The position numbers were made by a program, and so were the translations under genes. A DNA stretch of 21,285 bases, taken from NCBI GenBank assembly GCA_004557975.1, contig SFEV01000046.1, forward strand, positions 1 through 21,285, given 5' to 3'. Shown here one piece after another: positions 15,947-21,285 of the stretch. The notes below the pieces were generated by a model, which was not told the origin of the DNA, did not search any database, and worked only from the letters and a program-made list of their open reading frames with translations. Positions within the stretch are counted from its first letter, which is position 1. Each line of letters opens with the position of its first letter. The stretch comes from Lachnospiraceae bacterium. Its GTDB lineage: Bacteria; Bacillota; Clostridia; Lachnospirales; Lachnospiraceae.

Positions 15947-17155
15947 ATGAAATACATAGTGGTTTTAGGAGATGGAATGGCAGATGAGCCTCAGGCGGCG
16001 ATGGAGGGACGGACACCGCTGGAGGCCGCAGTGACACCGACAATGGATGAGCTTGCAGTACAGTCTGAGACAGGACTTCTGAAGACGATTCCCCAGGGCA
16101 TGAGTCCGGGCAGTGATACGGCCAATCTCGCAGTGATGGGATATAATCCGAGGGAATACTATACGGGGCGCTCTCCGTTGGAGGCTCTGAGCATTGGCGT
16201 GCCGATGAAGGATACCGACGTGGCAATGCGATGCAATCTTATTACACTTTCAGAGGATGAGCCATACGAACAGAAACGTATCATTGATCACAGTTCCAGT
16301 GAAATCAGCACAGAGGATGCCGCTGTACTCCTGGGTGCAGTAAAAGAAGAACTGGAAAACGAGACGTATCAGTTTTATGTGGGCACCAGCTATCGTCACT
16401 GTGTGATCTGGGCGAACGGCGCCGTAGAGCCGCTGACGCCACCACATGATCATCTGACGGAGGTTGCAGGGCCGTATCTGCCGGCTGATCCGGTGCTTCT
16501 TAAGATGCAGAAGCGCAGCTATGAGATTCTCTCACAGCATCCGATCAACCTGGAACGGAAGAAAAAGGGTCTGAATCCGGCCAACAGCTGCTGGTTCTGG
16601 GGAGCCGGGACGAAGCCTCTTCTGACATCCTTCGAAGAGAAATACGGAATTAAGGGAGCCATGATTTCCGCAGTTGACCTGTTGAAGGGAATTGCGGTGG
16701 GCGCCGGGATGCAGGTGATTGAGGTGGAGGGTGCTACAGGAGGCCTCCACACCAATTATGAGGGCAAGGCTGACGCTGCGGTTCGGGCATTGCTGGAGCA
16801 GGGCGCTGATTTTGCGTATATTCACCTTGAGGGACCGGATGAGATGGGACATCAGGGAAGTCTGGAACGGAAAATCCAGGCGATTGAATATCTGGATACG
16901 CGCGTGATCCGGAGAGTCAAAGAGCAGATGGATGCGTCCGGTGAACCATATCGTATGCTGATCCTGCCGGATCATCCGACACCGCTTCGCATCCGCACGC
17001 ATACAGGAGATCCGGTGCCGTATCTGCTTTACGACAGTACGAAGAAAGCAGGAAATGGCAGCCTCTATAATGAAAAGGCGGCTGCCGAAAGCGGAATCAT
17101 GCGTGAAGACGGATATAAAATTATGGATGTGCTGCTGCAGAGGACGGCAGACTGA
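15947..17155 (+). CDS. ApgM-family phosphoglycerate mutase-like protein, proposed homoserine kinase
   Basis: A 402-residue member of the archaeal-type cofactor-independent phosphoglycerate mutase (ApgM) group, in the alkaline phosphatase superfamily. Visible motifs are VVLGDGMAD with Asp9, SPGSDTANLAVMGYNP with the candidate nucleophile Ser56 and Asp57, the metal-site segment HLEGPDEMGHQG, and LPDHPTPLRIRTHTGDPVPYLLY. A bacterial subgroup linked to hom in genomes lacking thrB has been proposed as an alternative homoserine kinase (TIGR02535). Here it lies 18 bases after hom with AAGGAG before its ATG, which favours that role, giving O-phosphohomoserine for threonine synthase. A real glycolytic mutase role is the alternative; motifs alone do not settle it. 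Confidence 0.85.
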   Translation: MKYIVVLGDGMADEPQAAMEGRTPLEAAVTPTMDELAVQSETGLLKTIPQGMSPGSDTANLAVMGYNPREYYTGRSPLEALSIGVPMKDTDVAMRCNLITLSEDEPYEQKRIIDHSSSEISTEDAAVLLGAVKEELENETYQFYVGTSYRHCVIWANGAVEPLTPPHDHLTEVAGPYLPADPVLLKMQKRSYEILSQHPINLERKKKGLNPANSCWFWGAGTKPLLTSFEEKYGIKGAMISAVDLLKGIAVGAGMQVIEVEGATGGLHTNYEGKADAAVRALLEQGADFAYIHLEGPDEMGHQGSLERKIQAIEYLDTRVIRRVKEQMDASGEPYRMLILPDHPTPLRIRTHTGDPVPYLLYDSTKKAGNGSLYNEKAAAESGIMREDGYKIMDVLLQRTAD

Positions 17156-17207
17156 AAAAAGCTGATACACAACAGTACTTGCATCTGCTGTGTATCAGCC
17201 TTTTTTT
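17155..17207. terminator. Bidirectional terminator between the threonine operon and the convergent membrane genes
   Basis: GCTGATACACA (17161-17171) is the exact reverse complement of TGTGTATCAGC (17189-17199). AAAAAA precedes and TTTTTTT follows, so it works for the plus operon and for the minus-strand gene ending at 17206. Confidence 0.93.
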
Positions 17208-17952
17208 ACATGTATTCGCCTGTATTGTATTGGTGGAAAGATCCCTGTCCCGTCACCTCCAGATAAAACAGAGTCTCTGTGATTCCCTGATACGGTTCCA
17301 CGAACAGAGAACCGATTCCAAAGGACAGAAGACAGAGCAGATCCATACCGAGAAAAGAGAGCTGGAGACGAAACAGTTTCCACTTGTTTCCGTTCATCAG
17401 GGAAACACTTTTTTTCACTGCCTCCTTTGCGGTGATCCAGGGTTCATCTACAAAAATGTAGAGAACGAATGACAGAATCAGCTGAATCCAGATCAGGAAA
17501 ATACTTCCTGCCAGTGCGGCGGCAAAAAGCAGCAGAGCCGTTCTCAGGGAAGCGGCATTCCAGATTCCGATGAGAATCCACAGCCCACCGTTATATAACA
17601 GGAGAGACTGCAGGAAAAACTGCAGGACGGAGTAGATGGCAATCTGCTCCGGGTGTCCCGTAAAAGAAGCAAACAGATCATTGGTTCCGAATACTTCATC
17701 GCGGCAGACATTCAGGTAAAGCCGCTTCTGACCGATGAGCAGGAGATAAAAAATGACGTTGATCAGCACGGAACAAACCAGCTCAAGCAGCAGATTCAGT
17801 GCGCCTCCTCCGGGAAATACACTGTCCAGAAGTGTATTCATAACGAAATTTACGAGAAACAGAAACAGTGTAACAAAGGCAAAGAAACCGTGCTTTCCGT
17901 TCAGCAGAACTCTGGCATATGCTTTCAGCTCGCGGGTCATGGACTTTTTCAT
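17206..17952 (-). CDS. DUF975 family integral membrane protein
   Basis: A 248-residue polytopic membrane protein with five or six hydrophobic segments, roughly residues 23-42, 52-74, 104-134, 138-167 and 193-217. The loop before the last one, AVKKSVSLMNGNKWKLFRLQLSFLG, and the ending GIGSLFVEPYQGITETLFYLEV are the signature of the DUF975 family, common in Firmicutes and of unknown function. The start overlaps the stop of the upstream minus-strand gene by ATGA, and GGAGGG lies 8 bases before it inside that gene's end, so the two are translationally coupled. The Met in the coupling ATGA is followed by KKSMTRELK, a normal cytoplasmic N-terminus for this family. Function cannot be named. Confidence 0.8.
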   Translation of the reverse strand: MKKSMTRELKAYARVLLNGKHGFFAFVTLFLFLVNFVMNTLLDSVFPGGGALNLLLELVCSVLINVIFYLLLIGQKRLYLNVCRDEVFGTNDLFASFTGHPEQIAIYSVLQFFLQSLLLYNGGLWILIGIWNAASLRTALLLFAAALAGSIFLIWIQLILSFVLYIFVDEPWITAKEAVKKSVSLMNGNKWKLFRLQLSFLGMDLLCLLSFGIGSLFVEPYQGITETLFYLEVTGQGSFHQYNTGEYM

Positions 17953-18377
17953 AGCATCTGCCCTCCTTCGTCCGGAACAGTGACAGGCGGCTGTTCTGTA
18001 TCCTGATTCTGTCCTCCGGGCAGCAGTCTGAGCAGATCATCATCCAGATCAAAATCAGAGTCTCCGGTATACATCTGAATATAGTATTCCAGATAGGAAC
18101 GCGCCAGCGGGTTCGACAGGACGTAGTAAAATGCAGACACGGTGATGATCACAGATGCGAGAATGCCGCACAGTCCACACACAAGTCCTGCTTTGCTTTT
18201 TCCGGTCATGGTGTAATCCGTGTGGGAAAGTATGGCAAAAATAATTGCCAGTGCGCCCAGCGGAAGCGCCAGATAAATGACAGAACACAAAAAAAGAGAG
18301 AGGATACCGAGTACAAGAGATGCGGTAGCCATCGGTCTTCTTGTGGGAACGTGTCCGTACATATCATTTTGGAACAT
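17949..18377 (-). CDS. DUF4190-like small membrane protein
   Basis: A 142-residue protein with a short cytoplasmic start (MFQNDMYGHVPTRRP), a two-pass hydrophobic region (about 18-50), a further membrane segment (about 64-90, containing the GKSKAGLVCGLCGIL motif seen in DUF4190-type proteins) and an acidic, Pro/Gln-rich tail (DSDFDLDDDLLRLLPGG to the end). GGAGG lies 8 bases before the ATG. It is the first gene of a two-gene operon with the DUF975 protein. Proteins of this kind are common in Clostridia without assigned function; the family call is moderate. Confidence 0.7.
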   Translation of the reverse strand: MFQNDMYGHVPTRRPMATASLVLGILSLFLCSVIYLALPLGALAIIFAILSHTDYTMTGKSKAGLVCGLCGILASVIITVSAFYYVLSNPLARSYLEYYIQMYTGDSDFDLDDDLLRLLPGGQNQDTEQPPVTVPDEGGQML

Positions 18378-18405
18378 ATCTCATTCCTCCTTTTTTCTGC
18401 ATCCT

Positions 18406-18434
18406 ATCATATCACATATAAAAAAAGAAGACAA
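18406..18434 (-). promoter_or_regulatory. Promoter of the membrane-protein pair
   Basis: On the minus strand, TTGTCT (18434-18429), 17 bases and TATGAT (18411-18406) make a good promoter about 30 bases upstream of the ATG at 18377. Confidence 0.6.
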
Positions 18435-18459
18435 GAAAATACAGATTTTGTATTGTGTC

Positions 18460-18488
18460 TTGCCGGGCGGGGGGTTTTCAGGTATAAT
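18460..18488 (+). promoter_or_regulatory. Promoter of tex
   Basis: TTGCCG (18460-18465), a 17-base G-rich spacer and a perfect TATAAT (18483-18488). It is back to back with the minus-strand promoter, only 25 bases from its -35. Confidence 0.68.
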
Positions 18489-18532
18489 GGCGTAGAAAAA
18501 TTCAGGATAAAAGTCAGGAGAAAAAGCTATAT

Positions 18533-20677
18533 ATGAACATTATCAAGACACTTGCACAGGAACTGGAAATCAAGGACTGGCAGGCAGAAGCCGCAGTTAA
18601 GCTGATAGATGACGGAAATACGATTCCGTTTATTTCGCGTTACAGAAAGGAAGCCACAGGGTCACTGAATGATGAGGTGCTCCGCAGACTGTTCGAACGA
18701 CTGAATTATCTGCGAAGCCTGGAGGAAAAGAAAGCACAGGTTCTTTCGACGATAGAGGAGCAGGGGAAACTGACGGATGAGCTGCGCAGACAGATTGAGG
18801 AAGCAGGGACACTTGTGGTGGTGGAAGACCTGTACCGCCCGTACCGTCCGAAGCGGCGCACACGTGCGACGATCGCAAAGGAGAAGGGACTGGAGCCGCT
18901 GGCGAATCTGATTCTTCTTCAGATGACAAAAAATCCTCTGGAAAAAGAAGCGCAGGCTTTTCTCTCAGAAGAAAAAGACGTGCTTACTGTGGAGGATGCG
19001 ATTGCCGGGGCGCAGGATATCCTGGCGGAGATGATTTCGGACGAGGCAGATTACCGCATTCGAATCCGTGATATGACGATGAAGAGCGGCATGCTTGTGA
19101 GTGAAGCAAAGGATGAAAAGGCAGAGTCTGTATATGAAATGTATTATCATTACACGGAGTCTCTTTCGAAAGCGGCAGGCCACAGAATTCTTGCGCTGAA
19201 CCGCGGTGAGAAAGAAAAATTCCTCACGGTGAAAATTGAGGCGCCGGAGGATGAGATTTTACGTTATCTGGAGCATAAGGTCATTACGCGGGAGAATCCG
19301 TATACATCTTTGGTACTGTCCGATGTGATTCAGGACAGCTACAGGCGGCTGATTGCTCCTGCCATTGAGCGTGAAATCCGTGGCGCACTGACAGAAAAGG
19401 CGGAGGACGGAGCAATTTCGGTGTTCGGCAAAAATCTGGAGCAGCTTCTGATGCAGCCGCCGATTGCCGGGCAGGTGGTGCTGGGATGGGATCCTGCATT
19501 CCGTACAGGATGCAAGCTGGCAGTGGTGGATCAGACCGGTAAAGTGCTGGATACGGCAGTGGTTTATCCGACGGCTCCGACAAATGAGGCAAAAATCCGT
19601 GCTGCCAAAAATACAGTGGAAGGAATGATCGCAAAATACGGCATTACCCTGATCTCTCTCGGAAACGGCACTGCGTCCAGAGAGTCGGAGCAGGTGATTG
19701 TCGATATGCTGAAGGAAGTGCCTCAGAAGGTGGCGTATGTGATTACCAATGAGGCAGGGGCTTCCGTATATTCGGCAAGCAAGCTGGCTACGGAGGAGTT
19801 CCCAAACTTTGATGTAGGGCAGAGGAGTGCCGCATCGATTGCGAGACGCGTTCAGGATCCGCTGGCTGAGCTGGTGAAAATCGATCCGAAATCCATCGGT
19901 GTCGGGCAGTATCAGCATGATATGAACCAGAAAAAACTGGGAGAGGCGCTGGATGGAATTGTGGAAGACTGTGTGAACCGGGTCGGTGTGGATCTGAACA
20001 CGGCATCCGCACCTCTGATGGAGCATATTTCCGGTATCTCAAAGACGATTGCAAAAAATATTGTGGCGTACCGGGAGGAAAACGGAAGGTTCAGAAGCAG
20101 GAGAGAACTTCTGAAAGTGCCGAAGCTGGGTCCGAAGGCCTTCGAACAGTGTGCTGGATTCATGCGCATCAGCGGGGAGGCAGAACCTCTCGACGGGACC
20201 AGCATTCACCCGGAGAGCTACGATGCAGCCGGAAGACTCCTGGAGGAGCTGGGATACACGAAAGAGTGGATCAGAGAGCCCGGAGTCAAAAATATCCGGA
20301 TCAGGGATTACAAAAAGATGGCGGAGAAGCTGGGAATCGGCGAACCGACACTGCGCGATATCGTCCAGGAACTCTGCAAGCCCGGCCGTGACCCGCGTGA
20401 TGAAATGCCGCAGCCGATTCTTCGCACAGACGTTCTTGAGATGAAAGACCTGAAGGAAGGTATGATTCTCAAAGGAACGGTGCGCAATGTCATAGATTTC
20501 GGTGCTTTCGTGGATATCGGAGTGCATCAGGACGGACTGGTGCATATTTCACAGCTCACAGACAAAAAGTTTGTGAAGCATCCGCTGGAAGTGGTAAGTG
20601 TCGGTGATATTGTGGAAGTGAAAGTTCTTGGCGTCGATCTTCAAAAGAAGCGGATTTCTCTGACGATGCGGATCTGA
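18533..20677 (+). CDS. tex: Tex family RNA-binding transcription accessory protein
   Basis: A 714-residue Tex protein, a cytosolic nucleic-acid-binding factor tied to transcription and RNA processing. Domains in order are the helical Tex N-terminal region (ISRYRKEATGSLNDEVLR, then EDLYRPYRPKRRTRATIAKEKGLEPLA), a YqgF/RNase H-like domain starting near residue 318 (Asp320 in GWDPAFRTGCKLAVVD), tandem helix-hairpin-helix motifs (SGISKTIAKNIVAYREENGRF, then LLKVPKLGPKAFEQCAGFMRI), and a C-terminal S1 domain, residues 643-714 (GTVRNVIDFGAFVDIGV). It ends directly after S1, without the tail of E. coli Tex. AGGAG is 12 bases before the ATG, a rather long gap, but homology begins there. No clear terminator follows; only small hairpins without T-runs are seen. 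Confidence 0.96.
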   Translation: MNIIKTLAQELEIKDWQAEAAVKLIDDGNTIPFISRYRKEATGSLNDEVLRRLFERLNYLRSLEEKKAQVLSTIEEQGKLTDELRRQIEEAGTLVVVEDLYRPYRPKRRTRATIAKEKGLEPLANLILLQMTKNPLEKEAQAFLSEEKDVLTVEDAIAGAQDILAEMISDEADYRIRIRDMTMKSGMLVSEAKDEKAESVYEMYYHYTESLSKAAGHRILALNRGEKEKFLTVKIEAPEDEILRYLEHKVITRENPYTSLVLSDVIQDSYRRLIAPAIEREIRGALTEKAEDGAISVFGKNLEQLLMQPPIAGQVVLGWDPAFRTGCKLAVVDQTGKVLDTAVVYPTAPTNEAKIRAAKNTVEGMIAKYGITLISLGNGTASRESEQVIVDMLKEVPQKVAYVITNEAGASVYSASKLATEEFPNFDVGQRSAASIARRVQDPLAELVKIDPKSIGVGQYQHDMNQKKLGEALDGIVEDCVNRVGVDLNTASAPLMEHISGISKTIAKNIVAYREENGRFRSRRELLKVPKLGPKAFEQCAGFMRISGEAEPLDGTSIHPESYDAAGRLLEELGYTKEWIREPGVKNIRIRDYKKMAEKLGIGEPTLRDIVQELCKPGRDPRDEMPQPILRTDVLEMKDLKEGMILKGTVRNVIDFGAFVDIGVHQDGLVHISQLTDKKFVKHPLEVVSVGDIVEVKVLGVDLQKKRISLTMRI

Positions 20678-20709
20678 GGACAGCGGGCAGGATACCAATA
20701 AAGGGTATG

Positions 20710-20730
20710 GCATATCAGTGCCGGATATGC
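20710..20730 (+). other. Hairpin downstream of tex
   Basis: GCATATC (20710-20716) pairs with GATATGC (20724-20730). There is no T-run, so it is at best a weak terminator or a 3' end structure. Nothing else is recognisable between 20678 and 20795. Confidence 0.35.
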
Positions 20731-20795
20731 AACCGGATCATTTCACGCACGGCACGGTAAAGATATGGCTTGATCTGTTCTTCAAAAAATAATGC

Positions 20796-20824
20796 TTGAA
20801 AATCCTGTGAAATAAGGTTATAAT
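20796..20824 (+). promoter_or_regulatory. Strong promoter upstream of the FMN riboswitch remnant
   Basis: TTGAAA (20796-20801), exactly 17 bases, then TATAAT (20819-20824). The predicted transcript start near 20831 lies just before the riboswitch 5' arm, the normal distance for a leader riboswitch. Confidence 0.78.
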
Positions 20825-20841
20825 ATTCACAATTTAAGAGT

Positions 20842-20866
20842 TGTTCTTCGGGGCGGGGTGTGATTC
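20842..20866 (+). promoter_or_regulatory. FMN (RFN) riboswitch, 5' fragment only
   Basis: TTCTTCGGGGCGGGGTG followed by TGATTC matches the conserved opening of the RFN aptamer (P1 left arm and the first P2 strand, consensus TCTTCGGGGCNGGGTGNNATTC). An intact element continues with CCC and then ACCGGCGGT; here the sequence becomes ATATGTCGAG with no resemblance. None of the later conserved blocks (ACCGGCGGT, GATGAAAGAAG-like) occurs in the remaining 419 bases. An intact RFN senses FMN and controls riboflavin synthesis or uptake genes; this one cannot fold. Confidence 0.72.
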
Positions 20867-20920
20867 ATATGTCGAGAAAAGCCTTATTTTATGGGAAAAA
20901 TTGACATTGTGGAATATGAT

Positions 20921-20942
20921 TTACACCAATTTTACACCAATT
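20921..20942 (+). repeat. Perfect tandem 11-bp repeat
   Basis: TTACACCAATT occurs at 20921-20931 and again immediately at 20932-20942. About 55 bases inside the riboswitch breakpoint, it looks like a pair of protein-binding sites, possibly recombinase arm sites; that role is inference. Confidence 0.8.
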
Positions 20943-20984
20943 GCCAAAGAGCCTTGATATGAATAGAATTTAATATCAGACATC

Positions 20985-21036
20985 AAAATAAGTCTATAAT
21001 TGTTTAAGAACATTGAAACAGTTGTAGGCTTATTTT
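20985..21036 (+). ncRNA. Long hairpin, 21-bp stem with three G-U pairs
   Basis: Bases 20985-21005 pair with 21016-21036 in 21 consecutive positions around a 10-base loop; 18 pairs are Watson-Crick and three are G-U (20993, 20997 and 21000 with 21028, 21024 and 21021). The G-U pairs hold only in RNA made from the plus strand. The 5' arm start AAAATAAG is also complementary to CTTATTTT at 20883-20890, so a rival pairing is possible. Confidence 0.5.
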
Positions 21037-21039
21037 AGT

Positions 21040-21206
21040 GCCTGAGAACTGTAGATGAGGAACTGTTAGACTCACGCCAGAAAGTCGCTATACGGGGCGT
21101 ATACGCGGTCAGAGAGGTGTCTGGTGGCTGCCGGAGGTAATCTGACGCCACAAAAATGTGGAGTGAAAACTTTTGACTGTCCAGAAGTCGACTAGTAGAC
21201 TGTAAA
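21040..21206 (+). ncRNA. Candidate structured RNA with several hairpins
   Basis: No open frame. Possible stems: CGC-TATACG (21086-21094) with CGTATA-c-GCG (21098-21107, one bulge); GTCAGA (21108-21113) with TCTGAC (21141-21146) enclosing TCTGG/CCGGA (21120-21124, 21131-21135); CCACA/TGTGG (21148-21152, 21157-21161); GACT/AGTC (21175-21178, 21186-21189). A motif GAACTGT repeats 14 bases apart (21046, 21060), and CCAGAA(A)GTCG occurs twice (21078, 21181). GC content is higher than its flanks. No known RNA family is recognised. Confidence 0.35.
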
Positions 21207-21227
21207 GTTATTGCCTATACCAATCAT

Positions 21228-21255
21228 TATATGTAAATCACTATATTTACATATA
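21228..21255. repeat. AT-rich perfect inverted repeat (operator-like dyad)
   Basis: TATATGTAAAT (21228-21238) and ATTTACATATA (21245-21255) are exact reverse complements separated by six bases. Such dyads are typical binding sites of small dimeric regulators in element control regions; the gene it would control lies beyond the window. Confidence 0.6.
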
Positions 21256-21285
21256 TCATAAATAAAATATAGGTCTGGTTAATTA

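Larger units (their letters stand above)
20867..21285. mobile_element. Probable left end of an integrated element (type unknown), no ORF in window
   Basis: From 20867 to the edge of the window the DNA is AT-richer than the chromosome around it, has no gene-sized open frame and breaks an RFN riboswitch. It carries features usual for element termini and their control regions: an 11-bp tandem repeat, an imperfect 21-bp inverted repeat, a structured GC-richer segment and an 11-bp AT dyad. No integrase, transposase or reverse transcriptase gene is inside the window, so the class (ICE, prophage, IS, retroelement) is undetermined. A chromosomal rearrangement without a mobile element is the alternative. 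Confidence 0.42.

Noticed and set aside
20715..20864. Minus-strand open frame of 50 codons (ending EEQIKPYLYRAVREMIRLHIRH) below tex
   Set aside because: It looks somewhat protein-like but has no usable start or ribosome binding site and runs antisense to the promoter and RFN fragment; at most a gene remnant.
20967..21000. TATAAT at 20995-21000 as a promoter
   Set aside because: No -35 at 16-18 bases and the hexamer is part of the long hairpin stem.
20842..21206. Complete FMN riboswitch, T-box, group II intron or cobalamin riboswitch
   Set aside because: Only the RFN 5' arm is present; no T-box GGTGG-type core, no intron domain V motif and no B12-box were found.

Overview
The window reads as chromosome of a mid-GC Firmicute in class Clostridia, most likely a Lachnospiraceae gut commensal. 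The support is the core order hpf-secA-prfB, the formate-tetrahydrofolate ligase end next to a formate channel, the Clostridia-style secreted proteins with transglutaminase, Cys-repeat and Ig-like domains, strong GGAGG ribosome binding sites and TTGNNN/TATAAT promoters. This taxonomic call is inference from gene content; there is no rRNA here.

Layout. 1-101 is the tail of fhs, then a terminator and focA (222-992). A bidirectional terminator separates it from a minus-strand membrane-anchored FMN_bind-like protein (1062-1580). Next on the plus strand are a DegV protein (1805-2680), two tandem paralogous secreted transglutaminase-like proteins (2772-5561 and 5654-7810) and a small Asn/Thr/Gly-rich lipoprotein (7969-8448). 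A stand-alone HisA of the eukaryotic type (8570-9346) follows, with an extended -10 promoter and a strong hairpin at its predicted 5' mRNA end. The housekeeping block is hpf (9491-10021), secA (10165-12732) and prfB (12819-13947, needing a programmed +1 frameshift at 12894). A threonine-branch operon follows: an ACT-domain protein, hom, and an ApgM-family protein proposed to be a homoserine kinase (14211-17155). A bidirectional terminator leads into two minus-strand membrane proteins with a four-base ATGA overlap (DUF4190-like, then DUF975), divergent from tex (18533-20677).

The last 600 bases hold no recognisable gene and are the most unusual part. A near-consensus promoter (20796-20824) leads into the first about 25 nt of an FMN (RFN) riboswitch (20842-20866). 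The homology then stops abruptly, and the rest of the aptamer is absent. From about 20867 the DNA is AT-rich and non-coding, with a tandem 11-bp repeat, a 21-bp hairpin whose three G-U pairs favour a plus-strand RNA, a GC-richer multi-hairpin segment (21040-21206) and an 11-bp AT dyad at the window edge. My reading is that the left end of an integrated element has split a riboflavin-gene leader. The element type cannot be told from this window.

Genes work together in three visible places: one-carbon/formate metabolism (fhs, focA), translation and secretion (hpf, secA, prfB), and aspartate-family amino acid synthesis (ACT protein, hom, the ApgM-type kinase candidate).
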